Below, piece by piece: positions 7,653-15,448 of a DNA stretch of 25,993 nt. Positions within the stretch are counted from its first letter, which is position 1, and every line of letters begins with the position of its first letter. The notes beneath the pieces were generated by a model, which searched no databases, was not told the DNA's origin, and saw only the letters and a program-made list of their open reading frames with translations. The DNA is taken from assembly GCA_964445115.1 (NCBI GenBank), contig CAYUJU010000037.1:1-25993 (forward strand), read 5' to 3'. Position numbers and translations under genes: made by a program. Source of the DNA: CAIJXJ01 sp964445115. GTDB taxonomy: Bacteria; Pseudomonadota; Gammaproteobacteria; Burkholderiales; Methylophilaceae.

Positions 7653-10619
7653 ATGAACAAAATTCTCAAATATTCCCTGATCGGTATCGGCGGCTTGACA
7701 GGGCTGGTGCTGATCGCCATCGGGATAATCGCCGCAACCTTCAACCCCAACGATTACAAGCCACTGATCGTCAAACTGGTGAAGGAAAAGAAGCAGCGCA
7801 CGCTCAACATCGAGGGCGATATCAAGCTGGCCTTCTGGCCCAAGCTGGGCGCAGACCTGGGCAAGGTCAGCCTGTCCGAGCATAACGGCGACCGGGAATT
7901 CGCCGGCATGCAGAGCGCCAAAGTATTTGTCGCCGTGCTGCCATTGCTGAAAAAAGAGCTGGTGATCGACACGATCAAAATCGACGGCGTGCACGCCAAC
8001 CTGGTGCGATTCAAGGATGGCACCACCAACATCGACGACCTGATGAGCAAGGAAGAAGAGTCCGAAGAGATCAAGTTCGACATCGACGGCATCCAGGTCA
8101 CCAATGCGGGCCTGACCGTCAAGGACGAGATGGGCAACCGCAATATCGCCCTCAGCGACCTGCAACTGGAAACCGGCCATGTTGCCAAGAACGAGCCGAT
8201 CGCCCTCAAGACCCGCTTCACGCTCAAGGGCGACAACCCGGCCATCAACGCCAACATGCAGCTCAAGGGCACGCTGCTGGCCAACACCGAGACCAAGCAA
8301 TATGGTGCCAAGGGGCTGGACTTCGGCCTGCAAGGCGACGTAGCGACCAATAAGGGCATCGACCTCAAGCTCTCCGGCGACCTCGACGCCAAGCCGGAAC
8401 TGATGGAGTTCACGGTGGACGGTCTCAAACTTGTACTTAAGGCCGACCTGAGCGGGCAAGCCACCACGGTGGAACTGGATGCCCCCAGCCTGGTCGCCCG
8501 CAAGAACGAGGTCAGCGGCAAGGAAGCGCGCCTCAACCTGAGCCAGCGCAAGGGCGACGACACTTTCGATGCCAAGCTGGTCATCGCCGACCTGAAGGGG
8601 TCGCCCAAGGCGTTCCAAAGCTCCGGCATCAGCGGCGAAATTTCCGGCAAGCAGGGCGCGCGCAGCCTCAACGGTAAATTCAGCTCGCCGTTCTCCGGCA
8701 ACCTCGAAACCCTGGTGTTCGACCTGCCCAAGCTGGCCGGCAACGTGGACATCAAGGACCCCGCCCTGCCCAACGGCGCCGCCAAGGCGGCGTTCAACGT
8801 CAACGCCCACGCAGACGTGAAGCAGGAGCAGGCCAAGGTCGACCTCAACGCGGAGATCGACGGCAGCAAGCTGAAAGGGGATGTGGCGGTGGCTGGCTTC
8901 GGCAAACCGAACGTCACCTTCCACCTGAACGCAGACCAACTGGACCTGAACAAACTGCTGGGCAACAAGAAAGACAATAAGCCCGCATCCGCCGCCGCAG
9001 ACAAACCGGCTGATCTGTCCGCACTCAAGGATGTGCTGGCGCAGGGCACGCTGAATATCGGCAGCATCGCCTACGACAAGTATCGCGTTGCCAACCTGGC
9101 GGCCACGGTCAAGGCCGATGGCCAGGCGCTCAACGTCAGCCCGTTGTCACTGAAACTGGACGATAGCCAGATCAAGGGCAGCGTAGGGGTCACCAATTTC
9201 TCCCGCGCGCTGATCACCTTCGACCTCGACATCGACCGCCTCGATGCCGACCGCTACGCGCCTCCCGCCGACCCCAAGGCTGCGGCCGGACCAAGCAAGC
9301 CGCTGGACCTGTCCGCACTCAAGGCGTTGAATGCCGCAGGCAGCCTGCGCATCGGCAGCCTGAAATACGGCAAGGTGCAGGGCAGCAACATCCGCATCGA
9401 CCTCAAGGCCGATGGCGAAAAGCTCAAGCTGGACCCGTTCGCAGCCAAAATCGACGACAGCCAGGTCAAGGCGGTCCTGGGGATCACCCGATTTCAGAAC
9501 CCGCAATTCACCTTCGACGTGGATATCGACCGCCTGGATGCAGACCGCTACGTGACCAAGTCCGAACCGGCTGCCAAATCCACGGGCGACGCCCCGCTGG
9601 ACCTGTCGGCGCTGAAAACACTCAACGCCAGTGGCGAAGCGCGCCTCGGCTGGCTGAAGGTGGCCAACGTCAAGACCAGCAATGTCAAGGTCGGCCTGAA
9701 GGCGGACGGCGGGCTGGTGAACGTCGCCCCGTTTTCCGCCAACCTGTATGAAGGCAGCATGGCCGGCAGCCTGAGCGTGGATGCGCGCAGTACGCCCGCC
9801 ATCACGGTGAAGCAGGAAATGAAGGGCATCCAGATCGGCCCACTGCTGGTCGATGCCATCAACAACGACATGCTGGAAGGCAAGGGCACGCTGAACGTGG
9901 ACGTCAAGACCACCGGCGCCACGGTCGGCGCGCTGAAGAAGGCACTGGGCGGTACGGCCAACGTCGCGCTGGCTGATGGTGCGGTAAAAGGCATCGACAT
10001 CGCCGGGACGATCCGCGACATCAAGGGCAAGTTCAACTTCAAGGGCAACTCGCTGGGCGCCGACCAGAAGAAGCGCACCGACTTCAGCGAGATGACCGCC
10101 AGTTTCAAGATCGCCAACGGCGTGGCTCATAATGACGACCTGAGCATGAAGTCCCCCCTGCTGCGCGTGACCGGCAGCGGCGACATCGACATCGGCAACG
10201 AGAAACTCAACTACATCGCCAAGCCGACGGTGGTCGCCTCGCTCAAGGGGCAGGGCGGCTCCGATCTGGGTTCGCTCAACGGCCTGACCTTCCCGGTCAA
10301 GGTCACCGGTACGTTCTCCGACCCGAAATACGGCCTGGATTTCAGCGCCATCGGTACCGAAATCGCCAAGAAAGGCGTGCTGGAAAAGGTCGGCGGCGCA
10401 AAGGGCGATGCCGTCCAGAAGTTAATCGGCGGTGACACGGCAGGTGGGCTGGAAGGCTTGCTGGGCGGCAAGAAAAAGGCCGCTGAGCCAGCCACCGCAC
10501 CAGCGCCCGCGGATGCGGCCAGCACGACACAGGCCGCCCCTGCTCCGGCGGAGCCACCGAAACCCCAGACACCGGAAGAAAAAGCCAAGAAGAAACTCAA
10601 CAAACTGCTGGGGCTTTGA
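7653..10619 (+). CDS. AsmA-family envelope protein with three tandem 98-residue repeats
   Basis: The 988-residue protein has an N-terminal membrane anchor (about residues 7-29), the AsmA opening FNPNDYKPLIVKLVKEKKQRTLNIEGDI... with IKLAFWPKLGADLGKVSLSE, and a long beta-rich periplasmic body. AsmA-like proteins (AsmA, YhdP, TamB, YdbH) form groove-like bridges that affect phospholipid traffic to the outer membrane. In the middle, DLSALK units begin at residues 454, 552 and 650, exactly 98 apart, each followed by a GSLxYGK-type strand and, in the first two, ending FDxDIDRLDADRY. The C-terminal AsmA core (about 690-920) includes GTLNVDVKTTGATVGALKKALGG. The last 49 residues are an Ala/Pro/Glu-rich, Lys-ending tail. 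The start follows a weak site (CTGGAG). Confidence 0.9.
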   Translation: MNKILKYSLIGIGGLTGLVLIAIGIIAATFNPNDYKPLIVKLVKEKKQRTLNIEGDIKLAFWPKLGADLGKVSLSEHNGDREFAGMQSAKVFVAVLPLLKKELVIDTIKIDGVHANLVRFKDGTTNIDDLMSKEEESEEIKFDIDGIQVTNAGLTVKDEMGNRNIALSDLQLETGHVAKNEPIALKTRFTLKGDNPAINANMQLKGTLLANTETKQYGAKGLDFGLQGDVATNKGIDLKLSGDLDAKPELMEFTVDGLKLVLKADLSGQATTVELDAPSLVARKNEVSGKEARLNLSQRKGDDTFDAKLVIADLKGSPKAFQSSGISGEISGKQGARSLNGKFSSPFSGNLETLVFDLPKLAGNVDIKDPALPNGAAKAAFNVNAHADVKQEQAKVDLNAEIDGSKLKGDVAVAGFGKPNVTFHLNADQLDLNKLLGNKKDNKPASAAADKPADLSALKDVLAQGTLNIGSIAYDKYRVANLAATVKADGQALNVSPLSLKLDDSQIKGSVGVTNFSRALITFDLDIDRLDADRYAPPADPKAAAGPSKPLDLSALKALNAAGSLRIGSLKYGKVQGSNIRIDLKADGEKLKLDPFAAKIDDSQVKAVLGITRFQNPQFTFDVDIDRLDADRYVTKSEPAAKSTGDAPLDLSALKTLNASGEARLGWLKVANVKTSNVKVGLKADGGLVNVAPFSANLYEGSMAGSLSVDARSTPAITVKQEMKGIQIGPLLVDAINNDMLEGKGTLNVDVKTTGATVGALKKALGGTANVALADGAVKGIDIAGTIRDIKGKFNFKGNSLGADQKKRTDFSEMTASFKIANGVAHNDDLSMKSPLLRVTGSGDIDIGNEKLNYIAKPTVVASLKGQGGSDLGSLNGLTFPVKVTGTFSDPKYGLDFSAIGTEIAKKGVLEKVGGAKGDAVQKLIGGDTAGGLEGLLGGKKKAAEPATAPAPADAASTTQAAPAPAEPPKPQTPEEKAKKKLNKLLGL
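9012..9890 (+). repeat. Three tandem ~294-bp coding repeats in the AsmA-family gene
   Basis: Units begin at 9012, 9306 and 9600, so the period is exactly 294 bp (98 codons) twice. The unit starts GA[CT]CTGTCCGCACTCAAGG in the first two copies and is more diverged in the third. The encoded consensus runs DLSALK, an alanine/glycine turn, KxDG, then IDDSQVKG/A and FDVDIDRLDADRY; the third copy diverges after its first half. Confidence 0.75.
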
Positions 10620-10697
10620 TGTGATGTCACATACGGCCGCCGGTCAGGGTAAGGCAAGCAGACTGTACGGCATGCTGCCGTTGGAGGTATCGCATTC

Positions 10698-11120
10698 ATG
10701 AAGCCCTGGTTGCTGCATGCCTTCACGGCCATGATCTTCGCCGGCATCACCACTGTGATCGCCAAGCAGGGCCTGGCCGGCGTCTCTGCCGAACTTGGCA
10801 TCGCCGTGCGCACGGTGTTCGTGTTCATCTTCGTCATGGCGTTCGTGGCGTTTGCCGTGCCCATGGCCGAGATCAAGGCCATCCAGCAACCCAGTCTGGT
10901 CTGGCTCGCGATCTCCGCCTTCACCACCGCCGTATCGTGGATCTATTTCTACAAGGCTCTCAAGGCAGGGGATGTAGCAACCGTCGCCCTGATCGACAAG
11001 GGGAGCGTGGTGGTCGCCATCGTGCTGGCAACACTCTTCCTGAAAGAGGTGCTGACCTTGCGCATCGTGATCGGCGCCGCCCTGATCACCGCCGGGCTGA
11101 TCGTCATCTCGCGTCGCTGA
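10698..11120 (+). CDS. Small EamA-family membrane permease
   Basis: The 140-residue protein is a single EamA (DMT superfamily) domain with about five membrane segments, including FAGITTVIAKQGL at the start, a conserved SWIYFYKALKAGDVATVALIDKGSVV region and LFLKEVLTLRIVIGAALITAGLIVI at the end. Single-domain members probably work as dimers to move small solutes; the substrate is unknown. A strong site GGAGG lies 11 nt before the ATG. Its stop codon TGA shares its last base with the mutY ATG, so mutY translation is probably coupled to it. Confidence 0.85.
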   Translation: MKPWLLHAFTAMIFAGITTVIAKQGLAGVSAELGIAVRTVFVFIFVMAFVAFAVPMAEIKAIQQPSLVWLAISAFTTAVSWIYFYKALKAGDVATVALIDKGSVVVAIVLATLFLKEVLTLRIVIGAALITAGLIVISRR

Positions 11121-12187
11121 TGTCCGATTTTTCCGACCGCATCATCGCCTGGCAACGCCAGCATGGCCGCCACACGCTGCCCTGGCAGAACACCCGCGAC
11201 CCCTACGCCATCTGGGTGTCCGAGATCATGCTGCAGCAAACCCAAGTGACGGCCGTGATTCCTTACTACCTGCGCTTCATGGCGCGGTTCCCCGATGTTG
11301 CCACGCTGGCGCGCGCCGACGAAGACGACGTGCTGCAACACTGGAGCGGACTGGGCTATTACTCGCGTGCACGCAACCTGCATGCGGCAGCACAAGCGAT
11401 TCTGACCGAGCACGGCGGCCACTTTCCCGACACCCCCGAGTCGCTGGCCACGCTACCCGGGATCGGCCGGTCCACTGCTGCCGCCATTGCGGCGTTCGCC
11501 TTCGGCCACCGCGCCGCCATTCTGGATGGCAACGTCAAGCGGGTGCTCACCCGCCATTACGGGATCGAAGGCTGGCCCGGCCAACCCGCGATCGAGCGCA
11601 GACTATGGGCGCTGGCTTTGGAATTGCTGCCCTCACAGGATATCGAGCCGTACACCCAGGGCCTGATGGACCTCGGCGCCACGTTGTGCACGCGCGGAAA
11701 ACCAGCTTGCGATCGCTGCCCGCTAAGCGACACCTGCATCGCGCATCGCGACAACCTGACCGCTCGCCTGCCCTCGTCCAAGCCGAAGAAAACCCTGCCC
11801 GAACGCACCACGACCATGCTGCTGATGCTGGATGGCCATGATGTCCTGCTGGAAAAACGCCCCGCCCAAGGCATCTGGGGTGGATTGTGGAGCTTGCCTG
11901 AGGTGCCCGCAGGAGAAGACAACGTCACGTTCGCAGAACAACGATACGGCATCCGGGTGCGCCCCATGCCGACTCTTCCCCTCCTGACCCACACGTTCAC
12001 GCATTTCAAGCTGCATATCACCCCACAACCGGTCGCGTTGCTGCAACGCGGGCAACGTCCCGAATTGCCCGGTACGGTCTGGCTGGATATCGAAGATGCG
12101 CTCGGTGCGGCCCTGCCGACGCCGGTACGCACGCTATTGTCCCGATGGCTAGCCCTCAAACCGGCCGCTGCAGCGGGTGGCGAGTGA
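11120..12187 (+). CDS. mutY: Adenine DNA glycosylase MutY
   Basis: The 355-residue enzyme removes adenine mispaired with 8-oxoguanine or guanine. It shows VSEIMLQQTQV with the catalytic Glu35, the helix-hairpin-helix LPGIGRSTAAAI (112-123), the catalytic Asp136 in ILDGNVKRVL, and the iron-sulfur loop C-X6-C-X2-C-X5-C at Cys190, Cys197, Cys200 and Cys206. The C-terminal part (about 230-345) is the NUDIX-like 8-oxoG recognition domain with GIWGGLWSLPE. The start ATG overlaps the preceding stop codon by one base; an upstream open frame exists but overlaps the EamA gene and is not coding. The last 32 bp overlap the convergent DUF2235 gene. Confidence 0.96.
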   Translation: MSDFSDRIIAWQRQHGRHTLPWQNTRDPYAIWVSEIMLQQTQVTAVIPYYLRFMARFPDVATLARADEDDVLQHWSGLGYYSRARNLHAAAQAILTEHGGHFPDTPESLATLPGIGRSTAAAIAAFAFGHRAAILDGNVKRVLTRHYGIEGWPGQPAIERRLWALALELLPSQDIEPYTQGLMDLGATLCTRGKPACDRCPLSDTCIAHRDNLTARLPSSKPKKTLPERTTTMLLMLDGHDVLLEKRPAQGIWGGLWSLPEVPAGEDNVTFAEQRYGIRVRPMPTLPLLTHTFTHFKLHITPQPVALLQRGQRPELPGTVWLDIEDALGAALPTPVRTLLSRWLALKPAAAAGGE

Positions 12188-13199
12188 AGTAGTCTTCCAG
12201 ATTGGGTGGACGATAACGCGGATCCGCCCGATAGCGCTCCAGCACCGTCGGATGCAGGCTTTCGCAGGTGGGTCCATCCGCCTGATGCACATCGATCGGC
12301 CGGTAAAAGGGCGGCACCAGCTTGTAAAGCGCGGTACGCGATTCTTCCGGATCACGCATTTCGTCAGGGCGTGCCGGAATGTCTTGGAGTTCCAGATCGC
12401 AGGCGTTGGCGCGATCAACCATCCATTGCAGGGCAATGTCGGATAAACCCGTCGAGGCATACCCGCCGCCGACGTTGGAATGCACCCCGACAAACCAGCT
12501 CTGCTCCAGCACCTGCCCCACCGCGTGCGCCTGCTGATTCCATAGCGTCGCCTGAAAATGCCGGCGTTTTTCGTCGATCGCCAGTGCTTGAAACGCATGG
12601 ACGACCTTGGAACTGAGTTTGGTATCGTGAAAGGCCTGTCGCCGCGTGAGGTAGCCGTTGAGCATCAGCGGGTTCCCCAGCGCACCCACGGTGTCCCAGA
12701 CGCCGATGAAATGGATGGGCACTTCGTCGGTCACAGCGTAGCTACGGCGAAACAGTTCGGAGGCCTGCGCCTTGGGATGGGCAGCCGGCCCGCGTGATCG
12801 ATAAAGGGCATAGCCCTGTTCCAGCATGCCGGCATGCTCGCGGCGCAGAATGCCGCAATTGCGGATGAATCCGGCCAGACTGCGCACGGTGAAGGCGCCG
12901 CGGCTGAAACCGAAGAAATAGAGCTGGTCCCCCGGCTCCCAGGTCGAGATCAGGTAGCGATAAGCTTGGTGCACATTTTCAGAAAGCCCGCTGCCGGTCG
13001 CACCATCGAAAGCGCGCCTGGCCCACGCCCCCTGCGTGCCTACCCCGGCATCGTAATACATGCGCTGCTCGACCCCGTGGACGTCTGCGGGTTTAACCGC
13101 ACGTGCCACCTTGACCACGTTGGTCTGGACCGGGATGCCCTCCTCGGTTTCGTCGGGAGAATTCCAGGTCCCGTCACAGCAGATCACGATGCGCTTCAT
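12156..13199 (-). CDS. DUF2235 alpha/beta-hydrolase (Tle1-like phospholipase family)
   Basis: The 347-residue protein opens with MKRIVICCDGTWNSP and TNVVKVARAV, the signature of DUF2235, and has the nucleophile motif GFSRGAFTVRSLAG with Ser99, an acidic WDTVG motif with Asp169, and His240 in VGVHSNVGGGY, which together look like a complete Ser-Asp-His triad. The family includes Tle1 type VI secretion phospholipases, but many members are housekeeping or orphan enzymes. No vgrG, immunity or type VI gene is visible here and there is no signal peptide or membrane segment, so a cytoplasmic lipase/esterase role is equally possible. The 3' end overlaps mutY by 32 bp in the opposite direction. The ribosome site before the ATG is weak. 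Confidence 0.85.
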   Translation of the reverse strand: MKRIVICCDGTWNSPDETEEGIPVQTNVVKVARAVKPADVHGVEQRMYYDAGVGTQGAWARRAFDGATGSGLSENVHQAYRYLISTWEPGDQLYFFGFSRGAFTVRSLAGFIRNCGILRREHAGMLEQGYALYRSRGPAAHPKAQASELFRRSYAVTDEVPIHFIGVWDTVGALGNPLMLNGYLTRRQAFHDTKLSSKVVHAFQALAIDEKRRHFQATLWNQQAHAVGQVLEQSWFVGVHSNVGGGYASTGLSDIALQWMVDRANACDLELQDIPARPDEMRDPEESRTALYKLVPPFYRPIDVHQADGPTCESLHPTVLERYRADPRYRPPNLEDYFTRHPLQRPV

Positions 13200-13280
13200 G
13201 CCGAGCCACCCATGCAGATGAATGATGGTTCATTTTTACACAAAAACGCTCGGCATCACACCCGTCCATCTCAGACAACA

Positions 13281-13306
13281 AAAAAGGCGACCGAAGTCGC
13301 CTTTTG
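13281..13306 (-). terminator. Intrinsic terminator of the fae-like gene
   Basis: On the minus strand GGCGAC-TTCG-GTCGCC is followed by TTTTT. The loop is the extra-stable cUUCGg tetraloop. The stem can extend by A-T pairs, so it could also act on the plus strand, though no plus-strand gene ends here. Confidence 0.85.
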
Positions 13307-13329
13307 TCATGCTGCTGATCCGTCCGGGA

Positions 13330-13371
13330 TTACTTCTGGTCCCAGCTGGTTTATTTCTGGTCCCAGCTATC
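13330..13371 (-). repeat. 21-bp tandem duplication across the fae-like stop codon
   Basis: Plus-strand 13330-13347 and 13351-13368 agree at 17 of 18 bases with an offset of 21 bp. On the coding strand the gene ends SWDQK-stop (TAA at 13353-13351) and is followed in the same frame by Thr and a second SWDQK-stop. Confidence 0.9.
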
Positions 13372-13905
13372 TTCCCACATGCAGTGCTTGATGGTGTGAC
13401 GGTTCTTGATCAGCTCTTCGATGGACGGCTCGTCGTTCAGCGCGCGCTTGATCGCCAGCTTGGTCGCATCGTAGTTGTTCTTGTACATGTCGGCCTTGTC
13501 CAGCTTGCCTTCCTTGGCCAACGGGCCGCAACCCGGATCGATCCACACCAGGCTGATGATGCACAGATCGTTGACCTGGTCACGCGGGATGATGCCTTCG
13601 ATCACGCAGTCCAGAATCGCGTCGGCCGTTGCAGCCTGCACCACGCCACCGAACAGTTCGATGTTGATGGAATCCTTCAGGGTGACTTTCGGCACCATCA
13701 TGCAAGCCGGGCGCACCAACTGATTGATGTCACGCACGGCGAACATGGCGCTGTGACCCTTGTTCTGTGCCATCAGGTTGGCGAATGCCTGGCCGACCGG
13801 GCCGTCCACAGCGCCGATGACGATTTCCGGCATGGCGGCGGTGACGTCCTTGCCTTCGGAGAAAATAGTGGCTTCGCCAGCCTTCATGATGATCTTGTTG
13901 GACAT
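13351..13905 (-). CDS. Formaldehyde-activating enzyme (Fae) family protein, divergent
   Basis: The 184-residue protein aligns by eye along its length with Fae, which condenses formaldehyde with tetrahydromethanopterin in methylotrophs: an EIVIG segment (27-31), GPVGQAFANLMAQNKGH (35-51), PKVTLKDS (72-79), GIIPRDQVNDL (104-114) and NYDATKLAIKRALNDEP (144-160). The catalytic histidine expected in the AHID-like N-terminal motif is absent: the aligned stretch reads AAMPEIVIG and the first His of the protein is residue 51. There is also an insertion (about 125-140) before the NYDATK motif, and five cysteines. It is therefore more likely a Fae-like paralogue than the main enzyme. The start at 13905 has GAGGA 7 nt upstream; an open frame reaching 13968 is not used. 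It is monocistronic, with its own promoter and terminator. Confidence 0.85.
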   Translation of the reverse strand: MSNKIIMKAGEATIFSEGKDVTAAMPEIVIGAVDGPVGQAFANLMAQNKGHSAMFAVRDINQLVRPACMMVPKVTLKDSINIELFGGVVQAATADAILDCVIEGIIPRDQVNDLCIISLVWIDPGCGPLAKEGKLDKADMYKNNYDATKLAIKRALNDEPSIEELIKNRHTIKHCMWEDSWDQK

Positions 13906-13941
13906 GGTGTGTTCCTCGAGGAGTTGCGGAAAAGCGCGTAT

Positions 13942-13969
13942 TCTATAGAAAGGGGGGAGTGCCGGCAAA
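13942..13969 (-). promoter_or_regulatory. Promoter of the fae-like gene
   Basis: On the minus strand TTTGCC (13964-13969) is separated by 16 bp from TATAGA (13942-13947); an overlapping TAGAAT gives 18 bp. The spacer is C-rich. The leader to the ATG at 13905 is about 30 nt and contains the GAGGA ribosome site. Confidence 0.5.
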
Positions 13970-14380
13970 TCAGAGGGTTAGCACCATATCGCGGTGGGGA
14001 ATGCCGGCATCATCATAAACTTCGCTACACACCTTGAACCCGGCACGCTCGTAAAAACCGATCGCATGCACCTGCGCAGAGAGCTTCACCTGCTCGAAGC
14101 ATTGCTCGCGGAAGAGGTCGAGCGCCATGGCCAGCAACGCCTCCCCCACACCATTCCCCCTGCAATCCTTGCGCACCGCCATACGTCCCAGGCGGCCGTC
14201 ATACAGGAGTCGCGCACCGCCGAGGTCGATCGCCAGCAGATGCATCGCATCCTCGTCCTCGTGATCCCACTCCAGCGCTTCGGGCACTTGCTGTTCTTCG
14301 ATGAACACCTTGCGCCGCACCTCGGACAGCGCCGCTTGGTGCGTACGCCAGTCCGTGATGATGAGCGTATAGGGCAACAT
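13970..14380 (-). CDS. GNAT-family N-acetyltransferase
   Basis: The 136-residue protein is a single GNAT domain: FIEEQQVPEALEWDHEDEDAMHLLA at the start, GRLGRMAVRKDCRGNGVGEALL with the acetyl-CoA pyrophosphate loop at residues 74-79 (RGNGVG), and FYERAGFKVCSEVYDDAGIPHRDM at the end. The pattern is that of small ElaA/YjcF-like acetyltransferases of unknown substrate. The frame reaches an ATG at 14410, but MLPYTLIITDW at 14380 matches the family start better; no strong ribosome site is seen for either. It is transcribed away from doxX and its stop lies within the fae-like promoter. Confidence 0.85.
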   Translation of the reverse strand: MLPYTLIITDWRTHQAALSEVRRKVFIEEQQVPEALEWDHEDEDAMHLLAIDLGGARLLYDGRLGRMAVRKDCRGNGVGEALLAMALDLFREQCFEQVKLSAQVHAIGFYERAGFKVCSEVYDDAGIPHRDMVLTL

Positions 14381-14381
14381 A

Positions 14382-14410
14382 TTGTCAGCCCCGCCGGTTG
14401 CGTGCATCAT
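14382..14410 (+). promoter_or_regulatory. Promoter of doxX
   Basis: TTGTCA (14382-14387), a 17-bp spacer and CATCAT (14405-14410) predict a start near 14417 and a 27-nt leader carrying AGGA before the ATG at 14444. Confidence 0.5.
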
Positions 14411-14443
14411 GTGGCGCTTTCAAGTACGTTCAGGAATTTCGAC

Positions 14444-14827
14444 ATGCAAAAGTTCATCCCGGTTATTGCTCGCATGCTGCTGGCACAACTGTTCCTGCTG
14501 GCCACGGTATTTCAGGTCATGGCGATCACCAGCCATCCGGATGGTTATACCGCCTATCAGATGATGCTCGGTCAATATGAGCTGCCAGGCATTTTCGCGC
14601 CACTGACGCTGCTGGTGCAACTGGTCGCCGGCACGCTGCTGCTGGTTGGTTTCAAGACGCGCGCTGCTGCCTATGCGCTCTCCATCTACGCCCTGTTCGT
14701 CGCATTCTTCATGAAGCTGGGCGAACCTGTCATTTTCATGCAGTACCTGGCGATTTCCGGCGGCATGCTGGCGTTGGCAGCCTATGGCCCGACTGCCTGC
14801 AGTCTGGACAACTTGAAGAAGAAGTAA
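14444..14827 (+). CDS. DoxX-family membrane protein
   Basis: The 127-residue protein has four membrane segments and the DoxX layout: an N-terminal RMLLAQLFLLATVFQVM helix, a polar segment with HPDGYTAYQMMLGQYELPG, LTLLVQLVAGTLLLVGFKTRAAAYALSIYALFVAFF, and a last helix with QYLAISGGMLALAAYGPTACSLD. DoxX-like proteins are small inner-membrane proteins linked in some bacteria to thiol/redox or oxidative stress, but no activity is assigned to this type. AGGA lies about 8 nt before the ATG. An in-frame upstream extension overlaps the divergent GNAT gene and is not coding. Its stop is 3 bp from the convergent ubiX stop. Confidence 0.85.
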   Translation: MQKFIPVIARMLLAQLFLLATVFQVMAITSHPDGYTAYQMMLGQYELPGIFAPLTLLVQLVAGTLLLVGFKTRAAAYALSIYALFVAFFMKLGEPVIFMQYLAISGGMLALAAYGPTACSLDNLKKK

Positions 14828-14830
14828 GCT

Positions 14831-15448
14831 CTAGGCCTCAGGCAGCGACTCGCTTCCCCACTTTGCAACCAGTTGGTGCTCAATACCCAACTGGTCGAGA
14901 ATCTTCGCCACCACGAAATCCACCAGATCTTCCACGCGCTGCGGCAAGTGGTAGAAGCCCGGATTGGGCGGCAGGATCACCACCCCCATACGCGCCAGCT
15001 TGAGCATGTTCTCGAGATGAATGGCCGAGAAAGGCGCCTCGCGGGGCACCAGGATCAATTGGCGGCGCTCCTTGATCATCACATCCGCCGCACGTTCGAT
15101 CAGGTTGTCGGAAAGCCCGTTGGCGATCGCTGCCAGCGCCCCCATGGTGCAGGGGCAGACCACCATGGCATCCACCGCACCGCTGCCGGAGGCAATCGGC
15201 GCCATCCAGTCCTCACGGGCATAGACACGCAGTTGCTCCTCTCGGCAACCGAAGCGCTCTACCAACTGACGTTTGGCTTCGGCAGGCTTGGCGGGCAGCG
15301 TCCAGGACATTTCCTGCGCGGCGACGAACTGCGCCGCCTGTGAATACACCAGATACACCGTGTGGCCGCCTGCCAGCAACTGTTCCAGCAACCGCATGCT
15401 GTAGGGCATGCCGGAAGCACCCGTCAGCGCCAGGGTAATTGTGCTCAT
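14831..15448 (-). CDS. ubiX: Flavin prenyltransferase UbiX
   Basis: The 205-residue enzyme joins a dimethylallyl group to FMN to make the prenylated-flavin cofactor of UbiD, needed for decarboxylation in ubiquinone synthesis. The family signatures are LTGASGMPYSMRLLEQL (8-24), VVCPCTMGALAAIANGLSDNLIERAADV and LILVPREAPFSAIHLENMLKLARMGVVILPPNPGFYH. Its ATG overlaps the ispH stop codon as ATGA. The pairing makes sense biochemically because IspH produces the C5 prenyl unit that UbiX uses. No UbiD gene is in the window. Confidence 0.95.
   Translation of the reverse strand: MSTITLALTGASGMPYSMRLLEQLLAGGHTVYLVYSQAAQFVAAQEMSWTLPAKPAEAKRQLVERFGCREEQLRVYAREDWMAPIASGSGAVDAMVVCPCTMGALAAIANGLSDNLIERAADVMIKERRQLILVPREAPFSAIHLENMLKLARMGVVILPPNPGFYHLPQRVEDLVDFVVAKILDQLGIEHQLVAKWGSESLPEA

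Noticed and set aside
7494..9067. Long open frames (481 and 437 residues) antisense to the AsmA-family gene
   Set aside because: They are shadows of the plus-strand gene: low-complexity translations and no ribosome site or family pattern.
10620..10631. TGTGATGTCACA palindrome after the AsmA-family gene, like a CRP/FNR half-site pair
   Set aside because: The spacing is two bases rather than the six of CRP or the four of FNR, and no promoter is placed next to it.
12990..13015. DGATGSG in the DUF2235 protein as an ApbE flavinylation motif
   Set aside because: It does not fit the Asp-x-x-Ser/Thr-Gly-Ala-Thr/Ser pattern, and the protein has no export signal.
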